DNA from: Marsupella aquatica
Taxonomy: Eukaryota; Marchantiophyta
Assembly (NCBI GenBank): GCA_973895155.1
Contig: OZ316891.1
Coordinates: forward strand, 19,158,001-19,222,000
Direction: 5' to 3'
Length of the DNA stretch: 64,000 nt
Shown: in pieces, positions 1-10,950 of the stretch
Layout of the letters: every line of letters begins with the position of its first letter
Position numbering within the stretch: position 1 is the stretch's first letter
Program-made: the position numbers and the translations under genes
Notes under the pieces: generated by a model
What the model was told of the DNA's origin: nothing
What the model saw: the letters and a program-made list of their open reading frames with translations, nothing else
The model's database searches: none

Positions 1-1590
1 TAAAACGACCGCGTGCGCGAACGCTGTCTCCCAGTAGCGAAGGAGTTTGTAAGTACCTGTTCGATCAAGAGAGTGTTAGAAGCTCGATCACGCACCAGGC
101 CTTCTTCTCTTTAGTACGATCAATGAATGATGTGATTGTCGGATGGTTTTCGACACTTCACATTCAAGCGGTATAGAAGAGAGGGTGTGTTTGCAGACTG
201 AGTTAGTTAGCACCTGTACCGTGAGGACCGGGTACTTACAGAGTCAGTAAGATCTTGCAGAGTAATGTTCCCCGTTTCGAAATGGGTCGAGCTGTTGATT
301 AATATCGAGATTTGTTGATGATCCAGTTCTATAGTTCGTTTGCAATAAGAGGCATTCCTTGTCCCTGTGACAAAGGTAGTCTTTAGATTATTCTAATGCG
401 CGGAGAAAATGCATTCATTGCAGCTCGATACCTCTCGAATTGGGACTGTAATTTGTCATCCATCGATGCTGTCAGCTAGCGCCCTGTTTCGATCATCGTC
501 GAAGAGGCTCAGTGGATTTGGTCTTGTCAGCTTTGAGATATACGCAGTCATTCTTGTCGGAGGACCCACTTGGCGCTTAAAGAATTCTGCACTGGTGGAA
601 ATCTGCAAGTCCAACTAGGGTGAATTTACACTTCTATGTTTGTCTTTATAGCAACAATGAGGTGACTGAAAGAGTAGCTTATTGATTGTTTCATGAGTGG
701 TCACGGTTAATATTTTTCTTCTCCGGTATAGGATGAGCGTTTCGAAAGTGTACTCCAGTCCAATACTCCAGTCGAAACGTAGCTCGGCAGGATTTGCTAA
801 TCTATCGACTGTGAAGTGGGAGGTTAGGAATACCCAATGGAGATTTTGTCGAGAAGAGAATTCACACCTCTGAAACGGTAAGGACAATGGATTTCCTGAT
901 AACCTGTGGTGCTGCAAGTGCTACAGTTCATGGATGAATCTTGAATTTTTGTGCATCTCCTCAGTCTGTCTCTGATTATTCGGGGAAGGTAGACTGTTGT
1001 GATGTTGCAATCAGTGTGCCAAAGTGGCCTTAGTTTGGAGTTTAAATTCAAACTGGACAGCTTTGGTTTGAATATATTCCGTTGATTCAGCTCCGTTTGC
1101 CTTGCAAAAACACACATTCACCGAATTATTTATCTTCGTTATCCTAGCTTGCTGAAAGATGCTAGGGAGGTTCTTGCAAGGTCATGGGATTCGATATATT
1201 CATACTGAACAGAGGCAGCGCTTAACGTAAGTGTACTTTCCATTTACTTGATGGTGAGAGTCTGAGTCATGATCCGATATTCAGGAAGTGATTAATATTA
1301 AGGGATGAACTCGTCACGGGCAGGCTTGTCACACTAAACGGCCCCAAAACCAAATGTTTTGCAACTCAGAATCTATCCAATCGCGTCTATCCAATCGCGC
1401 TTTGTTTGCCAAGTGATGAAATTGGCGAAGTGAGTATTTTCTGTTACTTAAACATTTTATTATAGGGAAGCTTGATGATTTGTTTAGGAGGATTCTAGTA
1501 CAATGTCGGTATCTTCGTCCACGCGGGCGTCCCCGAACTGGCGACGGTCACGCATATCAACATGCTGAGGCGAGAGCAATGCAAGGAGAA
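1..1590. other. Upstream flank of the hairpin pair, no protein gene seen
   Basis: This stretch has mixed base composition with many short open frames on both strands, none longer than about 105 codons and none with a recognisable domain. It could include the promoter and 5' part of a primary transcript for the hairpins that follow, since sequences resembling donor sites occur near its start. That is inference only. Confidence 0.3.
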
Positions 1591-1694
1591 GTATCGTGCA
1601 TGACTTGACCCGTGAGCTGCTTGACCACGCCTACCAGCTCTCTGTCGATCTGTTTCGTCGTCAAGAAGCTCACGGGTCATATCATAGACGGTAC
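1591..1694 (+). ncRNA. MicroRNA-like hairpin 1 of a tandem pair
   Basis: A long imperfect stem-loop can be read directly. The 5' arm is 1591-1629, the 3' arm about 1655-1694, and the loop about 25 nt. Of roughly 39 aligned positions about 32 pair (including G-U), with only small symmetric mismatches, which is the geometry of a plant MIR precursor. The 3' arm carries TCAAGAAGCTCACGGGTC at 1661-1678, opposite TGACCCGTGAGCTGCTTGA on the 5' arm. A second hairpin 240 bp downstream shares both arms. The family is not one I recognise (not miR156, 160, 166, 171, 319, 390, 396, 408, 529 or 535). The paralogue makes a small-RNA locus more likely than a chance inverted repeat. An alternative is a small inverted-repeat transposon relic. 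The strand is unproven because a hairpin reads similarly on both strands. Confidence 0.6.
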
Positions 1695-1934
1695 ATGATG
1701 ATTCAAGCAAGTCATAGGCTACGATCAAGAAAAATTGTGACACTGCGTCTGTTATGAGGTTCTCGTTGTGACCCACGTGAGATGTGCAATGCACAAGGCT
1801 GCAGCTCAAGATCGATTACGGAGACTTTCTATCGGGACCACGATGCCCATAACAACGGTGCACAGAATCGCGTCCGATTGAGTGCTTTAAAGCTTGGTGG
1901 AGCGTCGATGTCTTCTGAAAGCAGCTCTTAGTTA

Positions 1935-2030
1935 GTATCGTGCAGGACTTGACTTGTGGGCTTCCTGACAGCATCAAGTACTAAGTATTTTGAGTCGTCA
2001 AGAAGCCCACGGGTCGCGTCCTGCACATAC
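1935..2030 (+). ncRNA. MicroRNA-like hairpin 2 of a tandem pair
   Basis: The 5' arm (1935-1969) pairs with the 3' arm (1994-2030) around a loop of about 24 nt. Pairing is nearly continuous, with one bulged base, a few G-U pairs and single mismatches. The 3' arm carries TCAAGAAGCCCACGGGTC at 1998-2015, which differs from hairpin 1 at a single position. The 5' arms share GTATCGTGCA and GACTTGAC but differ more in the middle. The stronger conservation of the 3' arm suggests that the mature strand comes from it. The two hairpins probably arose by local duplication and could be cut from one primary transcript. No target site for the shared core was noticed elsewhere in the window. Confidence 0.6.
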
Positions 2031-3147
2031 CGGTCACCGAATCCTTGACGTCATTTCCCCGGTTAAAAGCACCTTGGCGCATATTTGACGTTTGAGACAA
2101 CTAATCTAGGCTACAAGCTTCTCTACAGGAATATGGCCCACGATGTTTCAGATGGTTAGAAAGCTAGGCTGTTAGCAGACGTCAGTGTTGTGGTGGAGTG
2201 TAGAATTGAATGTAGTTCTCGCCCCCCCAACAGTTTTCTAGCTTTCTGTAACCTCAGAGCCTGTAGTGTTCTATGTAGTGACATTCAGATTCAACACCCG
2301 ATTCAACACCACAGAAACGGATTATTATGCGTAGGTTAGGTGTCGCATACTATAATTAAGGCTGAATCTATTTTGACTAATAGTATTACTGTAGCTTGCT
2401 TAGTGGCTGAATTGATTATATCAAATTATCGATCCATTTGATGATGCACCATGTGTGTACATTACAATCATTAAACCTCGTATCGACTTTTGCAAAGAAC
2501 TTTCATTTGGTTACCCGTATGCGAACTTCAAAATACCTGAAGCGCTATGTATGGCGTCACTTTATCTTTTGATAGCAATCAATCTGAGATGTCACTGTAG
2601 ACAACTGTCTCCTCAATATTAGCTTCAGGTCAATGAAAATCTGAAGTTCTCCGCGAATTGCTGGGGATCAACAAAATGTCCAGTGACATGATGTCATCCT
2701 TGGGACGCGGCAATCATTTACAACATATAACAGCATTAGTGATGTGCTAACTGCTAACTCAATAGAATGTCACAGAATCAAGCAGACTTTCCGAGTAGTG
2801 ATTGCAATCGGATGGAGTCCTACTTAACTCGATGATGACTGAGGCGTGTGAACCTAGCTAGATAGACCTCATGTGATCGGTGTTAGGTCACTGTGGGTAG
2901 ATACCCTAATAACGATTTTCACACTGAGGTACTTTCACTCTATCTGAAAGACGGACATTCGACGTCACTCCGCTTAAGCATGTTATCCAATGCAGTGACA
3001 TGAACCGGTGGATATCTGAAGACCTTCCTTACGCGAAGGCGTATCGCCAGTTCTTGTGGAGTGGAATGTCCATACTCGGTCCATAACTCAGAGTATTCTT
3101 CATAGTCTGGCTGTCACAACTTGGTATCATTCCCTCGCGCTCTTCAA
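2031..3147. other. Intergenic spacer
   Basis: I see no supported gene here. Minus-strand open segments at about 3003-3140 look weakly coding but have no clear splice context. The rest has stops in all frames. Confidence 0.3.
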
Positions 3148-3262
3148 TTATATATCGTACAGTATTGTTTGGTGATGCATGTGTTCATACGCAGATTTTC
3201 TAGCTTCTGGCAGGTCCATGACCTCGAAGTCTTGTGGCCTTCTCGACAAAGATTTGACTTAC

Positions 3263-3477
3263 TTATATTGACTAGCTTCAACAAGAAAAGACGAGGCTAG
3301 AAATTTTACGGGTGACAGAGAACGCTTCAGGTCGGTTAGAATCTGAGGGTACACGGAGTCAGCTTTCCCAAGGAAATCACCGTACACAGCACGTCGTCTT
3401 CCACGTCCATGATTGTGCCCAAGTTCAAGTATATCTTCACTCCAATTGTTCACAGTATCAATTGGACGAGCGAGGGA
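3263..3477 (-). other. Exon-like segment with consensus splice sites, unknown gene
   Basis: On the minus strand an open segment of 71 codons runs from 3477 to 3263. It is preceded by a pyrimidine-rich TTTTTAG acceptor and ends at a perfect GTAAGT donor. The peptide contains WSEDILELGHNHGRGRRR and later VYPQILTDLKRSLSPV, with a basic Gly/Arg patch. In-frame stops lie immediately outside both splice sites, as expected for an internal exon. Using an AG at about 3200, the frame could continue to a stop at 3148. A further open segment at 3690-3793 follows a good TTTTCAG acceptor but does not join it in phase. I do not recognise the family. It may belong to the gene starting at 5689 or be a decayed fragment. 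Confidence 0.35.
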
Positions 3478-4697
3478 CTAAAAAGATACTGCATCTAAGG
3501 TTTCAATGGACAAAAGTGCGTACACGGTCTAGCTTAGTGCCCTAACCATGGCCAAGACCCGGGCCAAGATCAATCTGCTCTTTGCATTTACCTTTTTTTG
3601 AAGTAGATCTAGAGGCAGACAAGTTTCTTTTCTCTTCTTTGTCCTAGTTTTCTGACAAATCCTCTATGAATTGTTCTAAATTATACAGGAGCCGATGCCA
3701 ACACTGTTCAAGCTAATATCTTTTTGCGGTAAAAACTTAGTCCCATGTTCTGATCCTTTAGCAGGGTAAATGTAAAGTTCTGCATATCCCACCTGAAAAG
3801 TGAAAAGTGAAAAGCATCGTCGTCCAACCTTTGGATTGGATACCATGCTAGTTGTTGGGTGTACTTCATGTAAATTCCAGTTGATACAGATCACAAGAGA
3901 AGCAGCTTGAGAGGAGTCTAGGTTCGAGATTTAGACTGGTATAGACTAGACAAAATGGGAATCAGAATGGAAAGCTTGGGTATTGACAGACATCCGGCCT
4001 ATATTCTTTGGCGTGGAAAGGGGAGAGATAGGAGGAGCTTGGGCTCGAGATTTAGAGAGAGAGAGAGAGAGAGGTCTAAGGCTTCAAGGAATGATTGACA
4101 ATCATTTACCTGATGAAACCTGCATTACACAGCCACCAGAATGATTTGATATGGAGACTGATGCTTTATCTTAAATTTCTGGTTCACGTGGTACCACACT
4201 CGAGTAAAACAGGCAACATGAGCCCATGGACAGGCTTGCGTTCCCTTGCTAGTCAGACTCGGGAGCTGGGCTTTTGGCATGTTTTGGATACAATATGATT
4301 ATTCTGACTGACATTTTCTTGTGGAGTAACCTGTGCTAGGATCAACAACACGAACTGTACCAGTATCCTCCGAAATAATTCCAAGCGTCATTCACTCATT
4401 CTCAATGATCTGAATTTATTGGGAGTGCTGGAGCTCAATCTCTAGTTGAACTCTTGAAGTCTTCCTACAATAAAGAGCCTGGGCCTGGGCATTTCGAAGC
4501 TCCAAAGGTAATTGGAATCCTAGAAAGTTTACTTTACAGTACATGAGCAGTTCCAGCAGATTTACTGTTTGATTCCTCGAAATTATCGGTAGTTCAGTAC
4601 AGTAGTACAGTACAGTTCGCTTTCCGGGGGCCGATGTTTTGGTCTCTAGGTCTTCGGCAAAAGGATCTTCATGGCGTTCAGAGGGGATGGCGGCTAC

Positions 4698-5689
4698 CAA
4701 GACGGCTTGTTTTGGCCATATGGCAGAGGATTAGCTTTCACAGGCTTCATGCTAGAATGATTCAAGTTAACTGATCAAACTTGCGAAATTGGCGGATCAG
4801 TGGATGGGGAGATTCTCATGTACTGTAGTCTTCGATAGGGCAGTGGCGGCTACGTACCTACAGAGGTGCCTTTTGTTGGCCACTGAGATGATCATCATAA
4901 AGTACTCGACGATCTTCCAAAGGAACCTACCACTATGTGAAGTAGTCCATGCGGTCAATACGGTTGAGAGTGACCACAGCTTGAAATTGCTGGCAACTGT
5001 TACTATGCGCCATCAATTTTCCACTGCTAGGGATTTTCTAAGGGTTTTTTAAATGCCCGGATGAACTATCCCACTGATCGACTAGACAAACTGAGGACCT
5101 CAAGCGCTCAGTAGAAATGTAGAATGCTGGACATAACGAATCTAAGAAATGACCCCTTACGTGGATTGCACAATGCTCATCTCTCTTTGTCCCCCAAGCC
5201 GACAGACAGTCCTGACGAGTGGAGCTGAGCCTTGCCGTGAAGAACTGCCCTGCCTACCTGCTCAAGTAAGTTTTAGTCTTTCAGACGCCAAGCGGCGTGG
5301 CTGAGTCCACCTGCAGCAAGTTCACCGAAAGCATTGCAAACAAGCAAGCGTCCTCGCGGAATTTCTGGGCCACCCTCACTGCTCATTTTGATGTGGTGAC
5401 CTACCCGTCTTGGACCAGCCATGTAATTAAAGGGCTCTTACCTGTCGGGCGCGAGCTGCTGCACAGCACAGTGCTTCTGTACTAACCTCCGCGCCTTATC
5501 TTTTGGAAAGCTTTTCAACGATTCGGGCACTCGATCATTGGACTGACTGACATCACAAAGCTCCGTAAATGGATGATAGAAGTGTTGAATTCCCGAAGGC
5601 GGAGGAGGATCATTCTGCGCACTCCACCCACTACTACCGGAAAGCAAAATTTGTTCTATGTTGAACCAGTAGCACTGCCACAAACGCAT
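4698..5689 (-). CDS. Candidate multi-exon gene of unknown function, 3' end unresolved
   Basis: Four minus-strand exons chain in one phase. Exon 1 (5689-5442) starts at an ATG behind an in-frame stop and encodes 82 residues, including NDPPPPSGIQHFYHPFTEL. It ends at an AG|GTAAGAG donor. Exon 2 is 5211-5161 (donor AC|GTAAGG), exon 3 is 4989-4858 (donor AG|GTACGT) and exon 4 is 4751-4698 (acceptor CTAG, donor TG|GTAGCC). Exon 4 reads MKPVKANPLPYGQNKPS. Each intron leaves two bases and the next exon supplies one, so the chain stays open for about 161 codons. After exon 4 at least three continuations are possible, one ending at a stop at 4416-4418. No domain is recognised. Exon 1 is the best-supported part. 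The rest could be chance open frames or a decayed gene. Confidence 0.35.
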
Positions 5690-6352
5690 CCTCGATATCG
5701 CTCACCTAATTAAAACACTCGCTATCCCCTTTCCCTGCTGCCCTATTCCCTGTCCGCCTCGTTCCAGCAGAGCTGCTACTCGATGGATAGTCTGTTTTAA
5801 TCTGCACATAGCGGATCCAACTTAATAGGGCGGGTAGAAGGTCCAGTGCTCGCTCCCGTCATGCCTCATGGCTTGGGCGTGACCTGATGAGAGCAGCATC
5901 CCTCCCTGACTCTACCGTAACCGTCTACAACAGTAGAAACCTTCGCATCCAGGGCCGTGATAGCTCATAGCTGGACTCAATCAAAGAGAAGAGGCTGGAG
6001 AGTCACTGTACACTCACCGAGGTGAGTCACGTAATTGTCTAATTGATGCTCGCTCGCTTGCTTGCTTGCTAGCGAGCCACTGTAGTGCGATTCGTCTCGC
6101 GAACCCTGTACACTACGTCAACTCGTCCTGTTCAACGTGAACTTTGTTCGAGGAGCGCGGCCTACGGACCGAGAGCAGCAGCAGCTGCTCCATTAGGGCG
6201 TCTCAAACGTCGACCAGTGATTGAGTGAAGAGTCCAGGTCTCCGGGAGGACCGGGACGCACTCCAGGAAGATGCCATTCGCTGCACGATGATCGATCCTC
6301 CGAGACCTGAAAGCTAGCTAGATTGTAGACATCCTGCACAACAGAGCGCGCC
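5690..6352. promoter_or_regulatory. Possible shared promoter between divergent reading frames
   Basis: These 660 bp separate an ATG on the minus strand (5689) from one on the plus strand (6353), and have no long open frame of their own. A run of GCTT/GCTC repeats lies near 6050-6070. Calling it a bidirectional promoter depends on both flanking models being real. Confidence 0.25.
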
Positions 6353-6577
6353 ATGCCGGCCTACAGCAATCGTGGTAGCAAGACTATGGTTGCGCGTAGG
6401 CCACCCAGCCAGCTAACCAGCCAACGATTTCGTTGCACTACAGGTACTATAGATAAAATTTTGAAACCTGATCCCGAGTCTACACAGCTACAGTACTACA
6501 TTCGGATCGATCCGAACTGGTACTTCGTGACGTCTCGCGCTCCAGGCACTTATCGGTACGGTATGCAGGCAATGTAA
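6353..6577 (+). CDS. Candidate first exon, unknown product
   Basis: An ATG at 6353 opens 74 codons. The first 30 residues are rich in Arg, Ser and Gln and almost free of acidic residues, as in an organelle transit peptide. Possible donors are at 6443 (CAG|GT) and 6560 (ACG|GTATGC). If the second is used, a further segment around 6704-6760 with splice-like ends joins in phase. I do not recognise the protein and the downstream structure is unresolved. It may be spurious. Confidence 0.2.
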   Translation: MPAYSNRGSKTMVARRPPSQLTSQRFRCTTGTIDKILKPDPESTQLQYYIRIDPNWYFVTSRAPGTYRYGMQAM

Positions 6578-6830
6578 TTCCTTTTCGGGCTCTAATTAAT
6601 CACATTGGCTGTGGTCTCCTGGATCAGAGAGTGCAGTCCGACCCATGGCCCCACGAGCATGCCTCAGTGCCTGTGCTTCACAGTCCTGTCCGTTGATATC
6701 GTTCAGTTCCCACTGGTGGTCCTCCAATGCAATCATCCTTGGCTCTACAGTTGCAACCTCAAAGGTGGAGGAGCTGTGGCACTACGAACACCCTCATGAA
6801 GCCCTAGATCACGATGTCGCCAACGAATCT

Positions 6831-7024
6831 TGACCCAATCATGGCATTCAATTGAAGAATCGCAGGCATCGAGATGATCCACAGTTTTCTGATCATGCAT
6901 GAGGAGATTGTGATGCCACGAAAAACCCCTGACCCAACCATGGAATTGAATTGTGGAATCGCAGGCATCGAGGTGATCCACAAGTTTCCTGATCATACAC
7001 GTCGAGACAGATTGTGATGGCACA
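6831..7024. repeat. Direct duplication of a unit of about 95 bp
   Basis: Copies at 6831-6920 and 6929-7024 share the series tgacccaa.catgg, gaatcgcaggcatcgag.tg, atccaca and gattgtgatg in the same order, with modest divergence. Several apparent open frames on both strands here are products of the duplication, so no protein is called. Confidence 0.6.
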
Positions 7025-7377
7025 GGAATTCCGAATCCCTAGTCACTTTTTCCCCTGGAAACAATTGTGGAGAATTCAGTTCCAGGAGCCCAGTTTACCT
7101 CGGGAATTGAATTGTTGTCCCCGGCGCATTGCACGATGGTCGACGTTTCCTCTACACTTCTACAGTGAGTGCCTTTTGAAACCCAGAGAATCAGGGACTG
7201 TTGAAGTTGAAGTGCATCCCATCCGGTCCCGCTTCTTGAGAAAACTGCCCTCCTCAGGGGCCCAGTGACCATTAATTGCAATCGTGACAGCAGGAGAGCT
7301 CCTGCTTGTGAGATCTCCGTGACCCTCTATCTGATGGCTTGAGATTCTGAAAGCGTGTGAGGAGGGTGGCTCTAGAA

Positions 7378-7632
7378 GGCAAGGCTTGAGATCTCTATGT
7401 GATGCGGGGTGGCTGTACAATGTGGGCATTGTGGGGGCACTTCTCTCGTATTTTGCATTACTAGGCAAGGCTTGAGATCTCTATGTGATGAGGGGTGGCC
7501 GCACAACGTGGGGGCACTTCTCTCCTATGGCAAGGCTGAATATCTCTACGTGATGAGGGTGGCTCTACAAGTTGTGTGTGTGTGTGTGTGTGTGTGTGGG
7601 GGGGGGAGGGGGGCGGGGCGTGCGGGGGGCAC
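7378..7632. repeat. Degenerate tandem repeat followed by (TG)n and a G-rich tract
   Basis: Units beginning GGCAAGGCTTGAGATCTCT start at 7378, 7464 and (diverged) 7529, each followed by a tgtgatg.ggggtggc motif and a ggggcacttctctc motif. From about 7573 to 7597 the sequence is a TG microsatellite, and then a G-rich stretch to about 7630. A related phrase (gagatctc, gtgaccc, ctgatggctt) occurs at 7305-7345 and again at 10735-10770, so the unit is also dispersed. Confidence 0.6.
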
Positions 7633-10600
7633 ACAACTCTCCTACCGCGGTTACTAGCTTGTATCTAGCCTGTAACCCTGTGACCGGAAAATGAGAAAAA
7701 GTTGACTGGCGACAGCGGGGAGTTTGACCAGGCCCTTCAGTTTGCTGCTCACTAGGGTTTTTTTGGTTTTAGTGTTCTATTGTGGAAAACTCCCGTTGGG
7801 AAGTCTCTGGCTTTGTTGGTCATTGGTCTTCCTGGGGTTTTCTCCCCTTTATTGGATCTATTATGTGTCCAAACTAAGTACCTTTTGTGTTTTGGCAGTG
7901 TGATACATATACTTCTCTCATCCTAGACATACAAAGCCATCAATCACAGCATAGAAAATGGATTTTTATCGAGAAGAGAATAATCTAACTATATCATCAC
8001 AATCACAAGGTATTCTTCAGGTCTTCCCTCTAGACTGTGACTCTGGCAGCCTAACTGAAGTAATTGGGGTGCAAGTGGAAAATGGGGATTGAGGCCAAGC
8101 TAGGCCAGTCTGAAAATGGCTCAGCAGGCTTCAATGTCCTCACCACTATTTATGTTCAACAATTGGGGCACTCAAGTTAGTTTATCTAGTAAAGCAAGAT
8201 CAAAAGGTAGGATAAGGGCCTACCTTCTATAGTGAAGCCCCTAAATAAACCGTCACTTTGGGGGCACAGCTACAGTAGGGTGGAGGTTAGGGGAGCATCG
8301 GGAACATGCACAATGTTTTTCTCCACCTATTTGAATGTGAGTAAAACTCAGGCATTCAGGCTACTCGTAGTGAAACAAACAAAACGAGAGGCGAGGAGAG
8401 GAGAGTTGGATGGACATAAAGATAGATTTAACAATGTACCCCATGGGTGTAGCTAGAGAACCCTGGTACGTCTACATAATGTAATCATTAAATCATACTC
8501 TTATAACAGTATTTACAGTTTCTTAGAGTACTTCCCTCCCTTTATGCTACACAATCGTTTGGCATGTCCGTCCTGGTTCCTAGAACAAACTGGTGGGGGC
8601 TTTCATTCCTGGGGTCCTCCTCACTTATTTTATTCCAACCCATTGTGTGCATGCAAATAAGTGAGAGGTAATTCTGTTTTACTGGGCAGAAGACTTCAAA
8701 AGTTTTATTGAAGAACTTTTTTTATGGGTGTTTGATCCAAGTTCAAGAATCATAAGGTTTTGATCGGTACCAATCTTGGGAACATTCCCAGAGTATTCTA
8801 TAACTTAGGTAGGGGTAAAAATAGTATTAAAACTTAGTATTTTTCTTATGTTTTTGGGTGTTTATTACCCAAAAACAAAGAGGCGTGGCTTTGTGTCAAC
8901 TCACTTGAGTTGAGACTTATAGATCTAGTGTTCAAAATGTTCTGAGTGACTGTTCCCTTTCTTTGGGGTTTTTAAGATATCAATGAAAAAACTTTACACG
9001 TGATATGATATTTGCCCTTGGAGTGAGGCGCCTGAGCTTTCATTTCAAAAGATTCTTGGGCTGGAGTTTGTCTTTAGAACAAGGATTTACCCTCCTTATT
9101 ACTTTGGTGAAAAAGGCCACACTCAAGAAATGTAAAGCCACCTGAGTCGGATTCTGGAACCACACTCTTCCATTTGTGATAATCAAACACTGAAAAGCAA
9201 TCCCGCCAAATGGCAGATCATTTAGTTATTACAGAAAGCAAAAAAGGCAGGATTAAATATGCTCATTTGCCAAAAAGAGAGTTTCTCTGCACCGTCAGAT
9301 CCACCTATGCACCCCCCTCTTGCCTCAGCTGCCCTATTCCTGCCCATAAAGAACCAAAGAAATAAATGAATTCTCAATGTCAGAGTGCTTGGACTCTGCA
9401 TGCCACTCCTGCCACCTAATGACCTTGCAACCTTGCCCTCCCCAACAACAACACTTATCAAAATGATAACATTTCCGTAACAACAATCAGCCACCCAACT
9501 GAAACAATGAGGCTTGTGCACCCAAAACATGACTACAGATATTGCCTCAATGCCCCCTAGACAGTTTCATCTTAGTTAATTGCTAGGACTGCATGCAACT
9601 CTCCTAAAGATGATGACTGAGTCTTGCAATTTGCTATTGTGTTGTGCCAATGCTCTTTCTGTATCTGAGCAGGGACATCACAAGGCAAAAGAACTATGAG
9701 ACCAGAGTTTCTTATAGGGCAGTTCTCTCACAACCACATATCATGGGACTGTGAGTGTGCAAATCATATGGCCATAGCCACCAGAAGATTGCAAAGGGTT
9801 ATGAAATTCCAAGAGAAGCCACAAGCTTCAAGTCTTTGATTAAACAGCGTTCATCATAGATAATGCAAGACAGGTCATGACCAAATGAATATTCCCAAAC
9901 CAGCCAGAAAAGGTCAGGAGTCTGACTCCAATTGACATCCCCATTTACACCAAATGCAGGAGTAGGACATGGACATAACAACAAAAAGCATAATTACAAC
10001 AGAGAGACTGCATAATGATGCATGAGCTATTACTATACCTATATCAATGTCACTTGGATGATGGAACACTGAAAAATAACACTCTCTTTTTTTGTCTTAT
10101 TTGCAATTTTTTGCCTCATCTCTACATTTATGTGCAAAAGACGGTGGGTGTTGTGGCACCAACAACCACATGATCACAAGGACAATCCTTGCTTGCAACT
10201 CTTTGCCTCCATCACCTTGACACTTTTATGCTATGCACAGAAACAGCGGCACCAATGACAACAGTCATGGATGGGCAAAACGGCCGTAATGACAGTTGTG
10301 CAACACGTGCACTATCAAGCACATGACCGCCACAACACCATGGATGCAACAACAATATGACAGTCATGATTGCAATGACAACTGTGCAATGCAGCGGCAT
10401 TAGGCTAGTTATTCTATCACCAGCCCAAACACCCAGTCATGCTCATGCACAGGAAAGACTCCCTCCGCCAAACCCAGACTCCGACGCCCATCTCATCCTT
10501 CAAAAATGCTTGAATGAAAGAACCAAAGTTTGGAAATTTGTGGACCACCTGTGGAGGAACCTGTGGTCCAATTCCATCTACAAAATATCCACATCAGCAT

Positions 10601-10950
10601 TTTTGTGTGTGCCCATTGCTTGCCCTGTAGGATTGGCAGACACCATACCTGAATGGACTGAGTTTTTGTAAATCCAAATCAGAGCTTCGGGCTAAAGAAG
10701 CAATGGGCCCACTACATCTTGTAAAGCCACCCTTAGATCTCGACGTGACCCCCTTTCTGATGGCTTCAGAGCTTTTGTTTTGCAGTGTGGATGGGAAAGC
10801 CCTTTGTGTATTTTGCTATTGAAATATTTTCTTTGATTGCATTTACTGGCCAAAAAGGCTGGCATTCAAGACAAAACCAAAAATAAATTATATTGCTAAA
10901 TGAGTCCTGTGGATGTTTCTGAAACCCTGTCGTCCAAAGGATCCTCTTGG
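7633..10950. other. Repeat-relic spacer
   Basis: I found no supported gene in 3.3 kb. The segment at 7650-7740 (cctgtaaccctgtgacc, then agaaa..tgactggc) recurs in diverged form at 60805-60880, which marks an old dispersed element. Open frames such as 10357-10671 have no recognisable domain and no convincing splice context. Confidence 0.35.

Noticed and set aside
1495-1809. 104-codon minus-strand frame across hairpin 1
   Set aside because: It begins without an ATG and spans the stem-loop; the base pairing explains the constraint better than a protein does.
4055-4075. GA microsatellite as a possible miR156-like site
   Set aside because: It is a plain dinucleotide run without a pairing arm.
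4789-5052. 87-codon plus-strand frame
   Set aside because: It begins with a non-ATG codon and overlaps a minus-strand exon candidate with better splice sites.
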